A program made the translations under genes and the position numbers. A stretch of 64,000 nt of DNA, taken from positions 868,001 to 932,000 of the forward strand of contig NZ_BMDH01000001.1 in NCBI RefSeq assembly GCF_014635685.1, written 5' to 3'. The notes under the pieces are model-generated. The model worked only from the letters and a program-made list of their open reading frames with translations. It did no database searches and was not told the origin of the DNA. Of this stretch, positions 54,449 through 64,000 are shown piece after piece; position 1 is the first letter of the stretch; the number at the start of each line of letters is the position of its first letter. This DNA is from Galliscardovia ingluviei (GTDB lineage Bacteria > Actinomycetota > Actinomycetes > Actinomycetales > Bifidobacteriaceae).

Positions 54449-56095
54449 CTACTTGCTCATCTCTTCATACTCTGGGTTGTTCTGCCAGTTGAGCTCGAAG
54501 CCCTTAACACCGGTAGCTGCAACACCATAAGCATTCATGTAGAACAGTGGGATTGATGGCAAGTCGCGCAGCAAGATTTCCTGAGCCTGGCTGAAGTACT
54601 TATTAGCTTCGTCAGTGCTGGAAGCCTTAACAGCTTCATCAATCAAACCATCAAATTCAGAATTCTTGTAGTCACCATCGTTTGAACCCTTGCCATCAGC
54701 TGCTGAAGAATCAAACTGCTGTACCAAGTAGTTCTCTGCGGATGGGTAGTCTGCCTGCCAGCCAGAACGGAAGGCACCCTGAATCTTACGATCAGAAACA
54801 GCCTGACGGAATTCCTGGAAGGTTGGCATTGGGTTAGTAGTTGCATTAATACCCAGAGCATTCTTTACTGAGTTGGCAACTGCCTCATAAATAGCCTGAT
54901 GTCCACCATCAGCGTTGAATGCAAAGCTAATGCTTGGGTTATCCCACTTGCTAATTGCGTCAGCCTTCTGCCACAATTCCTTAGCCTTGTCTGGGTTGTA
55001 GGACAATACATCAACACCCTTCAGCTTATCAGTCCAGCCTGGAGTCATTGGTGAAGTGAAGTCCTTTGCAGGAGACTGAGTACCGTTGAGCACCTTCTTA
55101 GTGATGGACTCACGGTCGATAGCCATGGACAGTGCCTGACGACGGAGCTGACCTTCTTCAGTGCTGTTATTCCAGTGCTCCATAGCAGAAGGAATAGTGA
55201 ACTGCTGAATTACAGAACCAGCTTCATTGTATGCCTGCACCTTAGAATCATTCTGGAAGGTCTTGGTTGCGGAAGTTGGAACAGATTCCATTACATCCAA
55301 GTTACCAGCCTGAATATCAGAGTATGCAGCAGAGTCATCAGTGTAAATCTTGAAGGTGACGCCATCATTCTTTGCTGGCTTGTTGCCCTTGTAATCAGGG
55401 TTCTTTACCAACTGAATGTTGTCGCCATGCTTCCATGACTTAAACTTGTACTGGCCGTTACCAACTGGGGCTTCGCCGAATGCCTTTGGATCCTTGTAGA
55501 AGGATTCTGGCAGTGGAGCAAATGCCAAGTAACCAACCATAATTGGGAATACTGAGTTTGGTGAAGTCAAAGTGACTTCGAATGTCTTATCGTCGATAAC
55601 CTTCAAACCAGAAAGCTGTTCATTGCCCTTGAGTCCATCAGCCTGAAGCTCATCATAGCCCTTGATAACTGAGAAGAAGCTGGAGCACTTTTGTGCGTTT
55701 GCAGCATTAGCTACATAGCTCCATGCCTTGGTGAAGGACTCAGCGGTAACTGGAGTACCATCAGTGAACTTCCAGCCATCCTTAATCTTAATAGTGTAAA
55801 CGCTTGAATCTTCGTTTGGAGTGATGGATTCTGCGACTTCATTAGAAGCGTTACCCTTAGCATCGAATGATACCAAACGAGCAAAGAGCAAATCACCTGG
55901 CTTACCGCCACCAACTTCGTTGGTGTTACCTGGAATCAATGGATTCTGAGGTTCAGATTCATAAGCAGTAATAATATTGCCGCCTGCTGCTCCGCTCTGT
56001 GCGGTGTTATTGCCGCTCGAACCGCAAGCACCCAGGAGCATAGCAATGGACGCAGCAGTTGCGAACACAGCTGTAAGCTTTGAGCCTCTCTTCAT
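54449..56095 (-). CDS. Peptide ABC transporter substrate-binding lipoprotein (DppA/OppA)
   Basis: 548 residues, GGAGTAAGGA upstream. Signal peptide with lipobox LLGAC (Cys 24), then the SBP family 5 domain: LIPGNTNEVGGGKPGDLLFARLVSFDAKG, the AESITPNEDSSVYTIKIKDGWKFTDGTPVTAESF opening, and PIPLFYMNAYG-like end (SIPLFYMNAYGVAATG). The protein binds peptides outside the membrane and hands them to DppBC. Followed by the partial terminator at 54386. Codon use is biased like gap, which suggests high expression. Confidence 0.96.
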   Translation of the reverse strand: MKRGSKLTAVFATAASIAMLLGACGSSGNNTAQSGAAGGNIITAYESEPQNPLIPGNTNEVGGGKPGDLLFARLVSFDAKGNASNEVAESITPNEDSSVYTIKIKDGWKFTDGTPVTAESFTKAWSYVANAANAQKCSSFFSVIKGYDELQADGLKGNEQLSGLKVIDDKTFEVTLTSPNSVFPIMVGYLAFAPLPESFYKDPKAFGEAPVGNGQYKFKSWKHGDNIQLVKNPDYKGNKPAKNDGVTFKIYTDDSAAYSDIQAGNLDVMESVPTSATKTFQNDSKVQAYNEAGSVIQQFTIPSAMEHWNNSTEEGQLRRQALSMAIDRESITKKVLNGTQSPAKDFTSPMTPGWTDKLKGVDVLSYNPDKAKELWQKADAISKWDNPSISFAFNADGGHQAIYEAVANSVKNALGINATTNPMPTFQEFRQAVSDRKIQGAFRSGWQADYPSAENYLVQQFDSSAADGKGSNDGDYKNSEFDGLIDEAVKASSTDEANKYFSQAQEILLRDLPSIPLFYMNAYGVAATGVKGFELNWQNNPEYEEMSK

Positions 56096-56338
56096 ATGTC
56101 CTTACTCCTTCAATTGAGCAAATGCAGAAAACCCTACTTTCTACATCAATGCCATTCCATTGTCTCGTAATTCATAAAATTTTGTATGAATTGCCCACAA
56201 TTTGGCACAACTTCACTGTATATTTACCTATAGTCATTTGCATAAATTCTCAGAGTGTTGAATAAATATACATATTTGTTTTGTATACTTCTACTTATGG
56301 ACACTCCTGTACAATAAAGCCAATTGGAAAGGAACAAC

Positions 56339-56665
56339 ATGGACGCTACTACGATTGGTATTACTATAGTATTCGCTATTATTGGAGCAATAATCGGATT
56401 TGGATTTGCCCCAATGCCGCGCAATGACATGATGAACGCTCAGCAAAAGAAAGTATCGTCCGCTGTAGGCATTGTGTATATTGGCGTATTCTTAGCTGCA
56501 ATGATTCTTGGCTGGGACGCAGCATCATGGTCAATTCTTATCGGCGCCGTCGTAGGTTATATGATTGGTACAATTCCTGCTGTTAAAGAATTTATGCAAA
56601 TTCGCTTTGATTTTTATGCAGTCAACCCAAAAAAGCGTAATCGTAACAATAAAACAGTGAAATAG
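56339..56665 (+). CDS. Small membrane protein of unknown function
   Basis: 108 residues from ATG 56339, behind AAAGGA; the frame opens at 56324. Three hydrophobic helices: TTIGITIVFAIIGAIIGFGF, then VGIVYIGVFLAAMILGW, and WSILIGAVVGYMIGTIP, followed by a basic C-terminus (KKRNRNNK). I do not recognise the family. It is divergent from dppA and convergent with tlyA. Confidence 0.7.
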   Translation: MDATTIGITIVFAIIGAIIGFGFAPMPRNDMMNAQQKKVSSAVGIVYIGVFLAAMILGWDAASWSILIGAVVGYMIGTIPAVKEFMQIRFDFYAVNPKKRNRNNKTVK

Positions 56666-56731
56666 CTTATATATAGATTACATATGCATAAACTAATGTA
56701 TGAACTACTTACAAACTCTGTAACCAGAATA

Positions 56732-57478
56732 TCAGTTATTTTCTGACCTGCGCAGCCATAACAAGAATTCAGCATTGCCATGGGTGCCGGTAATAGGCGA
56801 ATCAATAATTTGCTCTACTACCCACCCATTTTGGCGTGCGCATGTGCATACTGTATCCACAGCACGCTTTCTATCTGCCTCATGAGTCACAATGCCGTGT
56901 TTATCTAAAGCTGCTCTACCTACTTCAAATTGCGGTTTAATAAGTAGTAGCGCATGAGCATCGTCACTGACCAAATCGGCAATATGCGGAATAACATAGG
57001 TTAGTGAAATAAATGAAACATCACTAACCACAATCTGTGCCGCAAACGGTACATCTTCGCGAGTGGTTGAGCGGATATTCATACCACTTAATTCCACTAC
57101 ACGCGCGTCTGCTTTCAATACTGCGGCAAGCTGATCATGACCTACATCTAAAGCAATAACTTTTGCAGCACCACGCTCGAGTAACACCTGAGTAAAGCCG
57201 CCTGTAGAAGCTCCAATATCTAGACAATATTTGCCGGCAATATTGGGGAAACCCATTGGCGTAAATGCATCCAAAGCACCGAGCAGTTTATAGGCGCCGC
57301 GTGAAACATACTGCGTATCTTGTGATCGCACCTCGATAACATCAGTGTCTTGTACCTCATACGAGCGCTTCGTCACAGCAATGCCATTAACAAATACAAT
57401 TCCCTGAGGAATATACTGTTGTGCTTTATTACGCGAAGGTACTAAAGAACGTTCCACTAAGGCCACATCAAGTCTCAT
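56732..57478 (-). CDS. tlyA: TlyA-family rRNA 2'-O-methyltransferase
   Basis: 248 residues. S4 RNA-binding domain (RLDVALVERSLVPSRNKAQQYI, FVNG) followed by a FtsJ-like methyltransferase: YVSRGAYKLLGAL, CLDIGASTGGFTQVLL (SAM site), DVSFISLTYVIP and LLIKPQFEVGR carry the K-D-K-E type residues. It methylates ribose hydroxyls in 16S and 23S rRNA; in mycobacteria its loss gives capreomycin resistance. It begins with ATG overlapping the stop of the small ORF (ATGA). Confidence 0.94.
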   Translation of the reverse strand: MRLDVALVERSLVPSRNKAQQYIPQGIVFVNGIAVTKRSYEVQDTDVIEVRSQDTQYVSRGAYKLLGALDAFTPMGFPNIAGKYCLDIGASTGGFTQVLLERGAAKVIALDVGHDQLAAVLKADARVVELSGMNIRSTTREDVPFAAQIVVSDVSFISLTYVIPHIADLVSDDAHALLLIKPQFEVGRAALDKHGIVTHEADRKRAVDTVCTCARQNGWVVEQIIDSPITGTHGNAEFLLWLRRSENN

Positions 57479-57618
57479 TGAACATCCTCAAGTTCATGCT
57501 GCAACTCTTGCAAAGTGGAGGCGTACTGCTCAATGCGTTCTTTCCATAGCGCAATATCAACTTGGTGGCTTTGAGACAAATCAGTCTCAGTATTTTTTGT
57601 ATCAGATAGCTCACTCAT
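57475..57618 (-). CDS. 47-residue protein between the HAD hydrolase and tlyA
   Basis: A short frame from ATG 57618 to TGA 57477-57475. It starts inside the last eight bases of the HAD gene and ends four bases into tlyA, so translation is coupled at both ends. After an N-terminal polar part the second half is an amphipathic helix (LWKERIEQYASTLQELQHEL). A small gene sits at the same place in mycobacteria (Rv1693, between Rv1692 and tlyA), so synteny supports it. No function is known. Confidence 0.72.
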   Translation of the reverse strand: MSELSDTKNTETDLSQSHQVDIALWKERIEQYASTLQELQHELEDVQ

Positions 57619-58891
57619 AGTTGCGTAAATCCCGCCCATTTGGATACCATTGCTCTACGAAATGATCAACAGCCTCTTCAAGCGCACTCCCCTTAAGCAC
57701 AGCACTTTGCGCATGATCCAACTCATACCAGCATGCTTGACTTGCCGCACGCAAGAGATCCAATCCATCTGTGTTACCCATGCTATCTGCGTTATCCATG
57801 CTACCTGCGTTATCAATGCTATCTGAGCCATCAGCGAATGCAGCATGTGTAGATGCAAGTGCCTCACGAGAAGTATATGCTTCACGAGTTTCAGGAGCTA
57901 CTTCCGCCTGCAAGCGATGAACAGATACACGAACAATTGCACGACCACACTGCCAGATACGTTCTGTTGAGTGCCCTGTTTGCGCACCATCCGCACTTAC
58001 GCCATCATCTAAACGCTGTACAGCATGATGTGCGCCAAGTAATCCACGCAAATCACGAGACACATATGTTGGTCGCAATATAGGCTGTGCCAGCATCAAC
58101 ATACGCGCATCAGTAACACCAGTAAGGACCAAAAGCGAATCATACCCACCACGATTTGCTGCTTCAATATCAGTATCTAAGCGGTCACCCACTGCCAAGC
58201 ATTGTCGAATAGCAATTGGCTCTACACCCTGAGTAGTATATTGCTGAGTTTGATGTTCAGCAACAAGCCCACGTGCTTCATCATACATTGCAGAACCAGG
58301 CTTTCCCGCTGAATCAACAGGTTCAACACCTGTGGCATTGATTACTGCTTGTATCAACGAGCCACATCCAGGAGCTACACCATGTTCTCTAGGAATAGTC
58401 AGATCTCGATTGGTCACAAAGTAGGACGCGCCCTGTTCTACAGCAAATGCGGCAGTAGCTAACTCATTCCATGTAATTTCTGGATACCAACCTTGGATTA
58501 CAGCAACCGGGTGCTCTTCAATGGTATGGACGAGCTTAAGTCCTGCACGTTCTACTTCTTCTTGTAAATGAGGAGCACCAACAGCAAGTACAGGACTACC
58601 CTGTGGCACATGATGAGCAACCATACGAGCTGCTACTACAGAAGATGTGATAACTTGCCATGGTTCTACTGGCAAGTGGAAGCTTTGTAATTGTTCAGCT
58701 ACAACCGACTGATAGCGGGACGAATTATTGGTGGTGTACTCAATATTCATCCCATGCTGTTCAGCCTCAATAAGTGCTGATGCCGCATAATCGATAGGAA
58801 GCTTGCCAACATACACCACGCCATCTAAATCAACAAGCGCTAGTTGGTATGCTTCACACAGTGGTTGTTCACTTGCCAGCCAAGAACTCAT
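57611..58891 (-). CDS. HAD-IIA family hydrolase (NagD-like sugar phosphatase)
   Basis: 426 residues. LALVDLDGVVYVG is HAD motif I, TTNNSS motif II, and CLAVGDRLDTDIEAANRGGYDSLLVLTGV motif IV. The C2-type cap matches the NagD/p-nitrophenylphosphatase group, which dephosphorylates small phosphometabolites. After residue 300 the C-terminus becomes low-complexity, with an (N)NA(D/G)SM repeat from an 18-bp DNA repeat. The gene overlaps the downstream small ORF. The ribosome site is weak. Confidence 0.92.
   Translation of the reverse strand: MSSWLASEQPLCEAYQLALVDLDGVVYVGKLPIDYAASALIEAEQHGMNIEYTTNNSSRYQSVVAEQLQSFHLPVEPWQVITSSVVAARMVAHHVPQGSPVLAVGAPHLQEEVERAGLKLVHTIEEHPVAVIQGWYPEITWNELATAAFAVEQGASYFVTNRDLTIPREHGVAPGCGSLIQAVINATGVEPVDSAGKPGSAMYDEARGLVAEHQTQQYTTQGVEPIAIRQCLAVGDRLDTDIEAANRGGYDSLLVLTGVTDARMLMLAQPILRPTYVSRDLRGLLGAHHAVQRLDDGVSADGAQTGHSTERIWQCGRAIVRVSVHRLQAEVAPETREAYTSREALASTHAAFADGSDSIDNAGSMDNADSMGNTDGLDLLRAASQACWYELDHAQSAVLKGSALEEAVDHFVEQWYPNGRDLRNYE
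57770..57823. repeat. 18-bp tandem repeat, three copies, inside the HAD hydrolase gene
   Basis: Copies at 57770-57787, 57788-57805 and 57806-57823 share 14 to 16 of 18 bases. They encode a repeated six-residue unit such as DNADSM in the hydrophilic C-terminal part. Copy-number change keeps the frame. Confidence 0.75.
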
Positions 58892-58920
58892 ATCACACCC
58901 TATTGCACTTTGGACTTGGT

Positions 58921-60285
58921 TTACTCTTGTTCTGCTTGGTCGCTTTCAGGATCTGCAAGTTCATCAGATGTCGAGATATCAGTCGAACTTTCATCAGATG
59001 AAGGCTCTTCAGATAATGCTTCAGCCTCAGTATCTACTTCAGCATCACCATCTGCTGACTCTGTAGCGCTCTCTTCGCTATGTTCTGCATCTTCCTCAGC
59101 AACAGGATGCAACTCAATGCCTAAGCCTTCGAGGATATCATCACTGACATCTTCAAGATCATTGTCAATAACGAGTTCCTCATCATCAGGCTCAATGTCA
59201 GCATATTCGTCTTCTAAACGCTCAACCAAGTCATCAAGCTGTGCTGACTCTTCTAAACGTCCTGCTTGCTCAAGGAAATTCTGTTCAGCCTGTAAAGCAC
59301 GCATACGGTACTCACCGCTAATGCCTCGAGAACGCCCCAGCGTGTGTACGATATCAATAGCCTTATCCCAGTTTCCTAAATCACCTTGAGCGCCTGCTAG
59401 TACAAGGAACATCTCAGCTTTAGACTCTCCGCGAAGCTGCTTGGCATCATCAGATAGAGCCACTTCAATAGCACGCTCAGGGTGCCCTAATCCACGCTCA
59501 CAGTCGGCAATAAATGGCAGATAATCCAAGAAGCCATTCATACGGAACGCAGTTTTGAATTCTCGCAAAGCAAGCTTGTAATCACCTTGACGGTATGCCA
59601 AGAAAGCAAGAGTTTCACGTGCCATATCAATACGAGAAGCCTGCTTCGCAATCCACTGTGCATGCTGGAGTGCCCACTGCGGATCAGTATCAGCCAATGA
59701 GTACGCAGCAAGCATATGCAACCCAATATTTTCAGCATGCTCTTTGCTTAAGCCGCGCAAACGATCTCGCTCATCACGAGAGAGCATGCTCCACTCAATC
59801 CCTTTCGGCATTACTGGTTCATTTGGCCTGCGATCAGTGTATGGGTTTTGCGATGGGTATGAAATAGTGCCATCAGAATTCTGTCGAGCACTCTCATAGA
59901 AGCTCTGAGAGCCTTTTGCATCGCGGTTTGCATTGCCTCGATTATGGTCGTGGCGGTTAAACTGTCGATCATTATTACGTTTATGATCTTTGCGTTCAAA
60001 AGAGCGATTGCCTTTACCACGGCGTTCAAAACCTTCACCATCGCGTCGGAAACGATGCTCTCCATCGCGATCGCCATACCTATGTTCACGATGTTCACCA
60101 TCGCGGCGCTCATAACGGCGCTCTCCATCACGTTCACCACGGTTGGAATAACGACGCTCCCCATCGCGGCGTTCAAAGCGACGCTTACGATCGCCATCAC
60201 CATTACGACGGAAATTACGATGATCTCTTCCACTACCACCGCGGTGCTGGTGTGAGCCTGAACGGCCTCGATTTTCTTCACTCAT
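58921..60285 (-). CDS. TPR-like protein with RD/RG-rich N-terminus
   Basis: 454 residues. The first 130 are dominated by Arg, Asp, Gly and Glu in near-repeats (for example [22 protein letters not shown]), likely disordered and nucleic-acid-binding. A helical repeat region (about 170-335) contains units such as [19 protein letters not shown] and [20 protein letters not shown], as in tetratricopeptide proteins; an acidic tail of about 110 residues (Glu/Asp/Ser) follows. It starts with a four-base overlap with tyrS and precedes the HAD gene. The gene order tyrS - TPR - HAD - small ORF - tlyA matches mycobacteria (Rv1689, Rv1691-Rv1694). No function is known. Confidence 0.8.
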   Translation of the reverse strand: MSEENRGRSGSHQHRGGSGRDHRNFRRNGDGDRKRRFERRDGERRYSNRGERDGERRYERRDGEHREHRYGDRDGEHRFRRDGEGFERRGKGNRSFERKDHKRNNDRQFNRHDHNRGNANRDAKGSQSFYESARQNSDGTISYPSQNPYTDRRPNEPVMPKGIEWSMLSRDERDRLRGLSKEHAENIGLHMLAAYSLADTDPQWALQHAQWIAKQASRIDMARETLAFLAYRQGDYKLALREFKTAFRMNGFLDYLPFIADCERGLGHPERAIEVALSDDAKQLRGESKAEMFLVLAGAQGDLGNWDKAIDIVHTLGRSRGISGEYRMRALQAEQNFLEQAGRLEESAQLDDLVERLEDEYADIEPDDEELVIDNDLEDVSDDILEGLGIELHPVAEEDAEHSEESATESADGDAEVDTEAEALSEEPSSDESSTDISTSDELADPESDQAEQE

Positions 60286-61592
60286 CGCTGTGCCTCCAAT
60301 GCAGCCAAGGCTTTCTTACCACGACGAATAACTACAAAACGGTTATGCAGTAAATCTTCTTCACGCAAGATGTAGTCTACGTCTTCGATACGTTGATTAT
60401 TAATATATAAACCACCTGAGGTAATTGCTCTTCTTGCCTCAGATGCAGACTTTACTAAGCCACTTGCAGCGGCTAAATCAGTGATACGATCCGCAATATG
60501 TGCCTGTGTAAATACACCATCAATTTGCAAACCTTCAAGAGCGCTTTCCAAGGTGGATTCGTCTAATCCACTTAAATCTCCACCGCGACCAAACAATGCA
60601 GCAGCAGCATCAATAGCCTGCTGAGTAGCGTATTCGCCATGTACAAAGCTTGTTACTTCCCAAGCGAGCGCACGCTGTGCTTCACGAGCACCTGGATTGG
60701 TACGAGTTGATTCAAGTAAAGCCTCAATTTCAGATTTTGGTAGGAAGGTAAATGCTTTAAGCAAGCGCTCCATTTCTTCATCAGGACGGTTAATCCAGAA
60801 CTGATAGAACTTGTATGGGCTGAGCATAGTAGGGTCAATCCATACAGCATTTCCCTCTGATTTACCAAACTTTTTGCCTTGCGCATCAGTAATAATTGGG
60901 CTGGTAAACACATGTACTGATGCACCGCGCACTTTTCGAATTAAGTCCAAACCACTGGTAAGATTACCCCACTGGTCGGAGCCACCAAGCTCCAATACAC
61001 AATGGTACTCGTCAAATAAATGCAAGAAATCATTACCTTGCAACACCTGATAGCTAAATTCAGTAAAACTAATGCCCTCTTCTGAATTCAGACGTCTAGC
61101 CACCGTATCCTTGGCCAGCATAGTTCCTAAACGGAAGTTTTTACCGACATCGCGCAAAAAATCAATAACTGTCATCGAAGCAGTCCAGTCATAGTTACTG
61201 ACAAAACTAACTGGATTTGCTCCCTCAGTCTCTAAAATATGACCAATCTGTCCTTTAAGACGCTCAGCCCAAGTAGCAACAATTTCCTTTGGATTAAGCG
61301 TGCGTTCTCCTGATTGACGAGGGTCACCAATAAGACCAGTCGCACCTCCGACCAGTGCAATCGGGTGATGTCCAGCAGCCTGCAAATGACGCATATTAAT
61401 CAACTGGACTAAATTGCCAATGTGCAATGATGCTGCAGTAGGATCGAAACCACAATAATAGGTAATTGGCTCTCCGTTAAGTGCTTGTGCAAGCTGTTCG
61501 GTGTCAGTTGATTGGTTAATGAGTCCGCGCCATTGCAACTCTTCGAATAGGGATGTGAACCCTGCTTCCTGATAATTTCTGACTTGAGCCAT
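60282..61592 (-). CDS. tyrS: Tyrosyl-tRNA synthetase
   Basis: 436 residues from ATG 61592 (MAQVRNY); the frame opens at 61619. AGGAG lies 11 bases upstream. Class I motifs: [10 protein letters not shown] is the HIGH-type site, KFGKSEGN the KMSKS-type loop, and [11 protein letters not shown] and [12 protein letters not shown] the tyrosine pocket. A C-terminal S4 domain ([16 protein letters not shown]) binds tRNA. It charges tRNA-Tyr. The TPR gene downstream overlaps by four bases. Confidence 0.96.
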   Translation of the reverse strand: MAQVRNYQEAGFTSLFEELQWRGLINQSTDTEQLAQALNGEPITYYCGFDPTAASLHIGNLVQLINMRHLQAAGHHPIALVGGATGLIGDPRQSGERTLNPKEIVATWAERLKGQIGHILETEGANPVSFVSNYDWTASMTVIDFLRDVGKNFRLGTMLAKDTVARRLNSEEGISFTEFSYQVLQGNDFLHLFDEYHCVLELGGSDQWGNLTSGLDLIRKVRGASVHVFTSPIITDAQGKKFGKSEGNAVWIDPTMLSPYKFYQFWINRPDEEMERLLKAFTFLPKSEIEALLESTRTNPGAREAQRALAWEVTSFVHGEYATQQAIDAAAALFGRGGDLSGLDESTLESALEGLQIDGVFTQAHIADRITDLAAASGLVKSASEARRAITSGGLYINNQRIEDVDYILREEDLLHNRFVVIRRGKKALAALEAQR

Positions 61593-61644
61593 CGATCTCA
61601 ATACTCCTGATCTTGACATGTACTAGTGGTACTACTACATCACT

Positions 61645-62502
61645 TCACGATTTCTTATGGATACGTGAACACTTCAGTTTCTCAACACATGCCGACACAT
61701 GGGGCACACTTGAACGAATTTCGGCGGTTCGCACATGGAATTCTGCTTTCAGCATGGTCACAATATCGTTATGATCCCGACTCGTAAATTTGGGGAATGC
61801 TCGTATCAATCGGATTTGTTGCGCAGATAGCACTGAATATACTGTCTGTTTCCAAGTAGCTAACCGCTCGTTCGCCTCGCTTGTCGCCTGATCAGATATG
61901 GAACTTACTTGCTGCTTAACAAACGATGCTGCTTGTGCAAGTTTTTGTAATGCCTGTTCAAAGTCGAGCATTGCACTCACGGTTACTACAACATCAATTG
62001 TGATAATCACAGTAAGTATTCCAGCAATCCATGCCAATGTTTGCTGAGGAATTAGTGAAGTAATATAAGCAATTGGCGGTTGAAAACAAAATATAATAAG
62101 TACTCCAAATAGTCCAAAAACTATTGCTCCTACAAGGCATATTCTGCCGTGAAGATTGAAGCGAAAATTTGAATAATCCCACCATCGTGCATGAAATAAC
62201 TGCTCCATAACCCACGAAGTAGCGTATTCCAATGCGCATGCACCGAGTGCAGCAATAATAAAAACTATGAATGGATTGCGTATATGATCAAGCAATGCGA
62301 TAGCACTTATCGCGCCAACACCATATATAGGGCAATAGGGACCATTCAAAAATCCCCTATTAACAAAGCGTCGTTGCTGAATGGAGATCATTATCGTCTC
62401 ATACAACCATCCACACCATGCATACCATACTGTCCATAGCACGCAAACTGAGTATGAAAGCGGTACGTGAACTGGATGCATATAAAGGTCTGATAAACTC
62501 AT
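61645..62502 (-). CDS. Multi-pass membrane protein of the PF06541 type (putative ABC transporter-like)
   Basis: 285 residues from ATG 62502, behind AAGGA; the frame opens at 62571. Several hydrophobic helices lie in the first 200 residues: a start YSVCVLWTVWYAWCGWLYETI, FVNRGFLNGPYCPIYGVGA, and a GACALEYATSWVMEQLFHARWWDYS segment, which are landmarks of the PF06541 family. The remaining 90 residues are a charged cytoplasmic helix. An HD-domain gene lies directly upstream; the two often neighbour each other in other bacteria. Function is unknown. Confidence 0.75.
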   Translation of the reverse strand: MSLSDLYMHPVHVPLSYSVCVLWTVWYAWCGWLYETIMISIQQRRFVNRGFLNGPYCPIYGVGAISAIALLDHIRNPFIVFIIAALGACALEYATSWVMEQLFHARWWDYSNFRFNLHGRICLVGAIVFGLFGVLIIFCFQPPIAYITSLIPQQTLAWIAGILTVIITIDVVVTVSAMLDFEQALQKLAQAASFVKQQVSSISDQATSEANERLATWKQTVYSVLSAQQIRLIRAFPKFTSRDHNDIVTMLKAEFHVRTAEIRSSVPHVSACVEKLKCSRIHKKS

Positions 62503-62551
62503 CGCATTCCTTATGTATATATGGCTTAGGATGGAGGATATAGCGCTGCTA

Positions 62552-63073
62552 TTAGTAAAGGATTGTTTCACCTAATGCACTGATTTTATCAGCAAGAGAT
62601 ACTAGTACCCCTTCTAGCGTGCGTGGAGGCATGGTCATCGGAATCATATGATGAGCTATAGCATCAGCTTCCCTACGTGTCAGTGAAAAATCATGCACAG
62701 CGTTCATAAGTGCTGTCTTACCATGGGTAAATCCATGGTATCGGTGAGTTCCTTGATCCCAGTGATGCCAGTCATATAAAAAATAATCATGCAAGAGAGC
62801 CGCACGAACCAGCGACCTGCGATTTATCATATGCAATATGCGCAAATGATATGCAAGCCACAAACTTAAACACGCTACCCGTATTGAATGGGCATAAGTA
62901 CTGACACGACCGTGCTGTACAAAATTGCGTTCTTGCAACATTCTGTGGTGGGCAAGAATATCTGCGCCATACCGATGTACATCATTTCGAATCTGTTCAC
63001 GCAGTACTCGCGTATTTCGCATGTATAGGCAACAGTGCCTTGTTGTATTACTACGACGTCGTTGAGATACCAT
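62552..63073 (-). CDS. HD-domain phosphohydrolase-like protein
   Basis: 173 residues from ATG 63073, with GAAGG five bases upstream; a TTG at 63085 opens the frame. VSTYAHSIRVACLSLWLA and LLHDYFLYDW hold the HD metal-binding residues, followed by HGKTALMNA and AIAHHMIPM, completing the H...HD...D pattern. The substrate may be a nucleotide. It precedes the PF06541-type gene by 49 bases. The ribosome site abuts a hairpin at 63087. Confidence 0.85.
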   Translation of the reverse strand: MVSQRRRSNTTRHCCLYMRNTRVLREQIRNDVHRYGADILAHHRMLQERNFVQHGRVSTYAHSIRVACLSLWLAYHLRILHMINRRSLVRAALLHDYFLYDWHHWDQGTHRYHGFTHGKTALMNAVHDFSLTRREADAIAHHMIPMTMPPRTLEGVLVSLADKISALGETILY

Positions 63074-63086
63074 GTGCGCCTTCAAA

Positions 63087-63117
63087 AGGGTAGATACAGC
63101 ATAATCGTATCTACCCT
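63087..63117 (-). terminator. Terminator between argH and the HD gene, abutting its ribosome site
   Basis: AGGGTAGATAC (63087-63097) pairs with GTATCTACCCT (63107-63117), an 11-bp perfect stem with a nine-base loop. On the minus strand TTTTGAAGG follows, so the T-run and the HD gene's ribosome site are continuous. Confidence 0.85.
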
Positions 63118-63245
63118 ATCGCATTACCATATAAATGGCATCTTAGCTTCCAAAACACATGTCACATCTGCTTGTGCATGAAAGTAGCGCATCGTGCACA
63201 TATCGTTTTGTCAATGTGCCGAGCTTCACCACAAGCAGTATGTAA

Positions 63246-64000
<755 letters not shown>

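Overview
The window is ordinary chromosomal DNA of a member of the Bifidobacteriaceae (Actinobacteria) with moderate, fairly AT-rich base composition. The assignment rests on gene content read from the sequence: a fused cytidylate kinase-Der GTPase, two WhiB regulators, a PdtaS-type sensor kinase, DUF3052, DUF3107 and DUF2342 proteins, a UvrD2-type helicase, and the actinobacterial order tyrS - TPR protein - HAD hydrolase - small ORF - tlyA. I cannot name the genus. I see no insertion sequence, prophage, CRISPR array or rRNA. One tRNA (Pro, GGG) is present. The two edges cut a glycosyltransferase (left) and argininosuccinate lyase (right).

Layout. 1-8 kb is an envelope and regulation block: a membrane glycosyltransferase, a WhiB, two LytR-CpsA-Psr (LCP) ligases, an orphan FtsK/EccC-like ATPase and a second WhiB. 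8-23 kb holds housekeeping genes: pdtaS, a hemolysin III family protein, greA, an FKBP, tRNA-Pro, a GNAT, cmk-der with an rluB-type gene, DUF3052, a Lon-like S16 protease, a DUF2342 protein, uvrD2, a phosphotransferase-like protein and DUF3107. 23-31 kb has a PHP esterase, VKOR, dapF, murI, a patatin, an ABC exporter pair and an esterase. 31-39 kb has a GNAT, infC-rpmI-rplT behind a structured leader, a flavin-type oxidase, TetR, thiamine pyrophosphokinase, a FemX-type transferase with murE, and gap. 39-47 kb has an MprF-like synthase with an esterase, ybaK, a zinc-ribbon membrane protein, and an ECF sigma factor with a candidate anti-sigma partner. 47-56 kb has xylA, a BASS transporter and a dipeptide/oligopeptide ABC operon. 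56-64 kb has tlyA, a 47-residue ORF, a HAD hydrolase, a TPR protein, tyrS, a PF06541-like membrane protein, an HD protein and argH.

How the genes fit together. Cell wall construction is a recurring theme: the LCP ligases, murI (D-Glu), dapF (lysine supply), murE lacking the DAP-type DNPR motif, the FemX-type branching enzyme and the MprF-like lipid modifier. Translation is the second theme: infC-rpmI-rplT, tyrS, tRNA-Pro with a YbaK-type deacylase, rRNA modification (rluB-type, tlyA) and Der.

I did not find a clearly new multi-gene system. The best leads are a structured, attenuator-like leader before an AUU-initiated infC, the orphan two-domain EccC-like ATPase between LCP and WhiB genes with a degenerate second ATP site, a PDZ-less Lon-like protease, a phosphotransferase-fold protein with a broken catalytic loop, and a candidate anti-sigma factor without the usual zinc motif.
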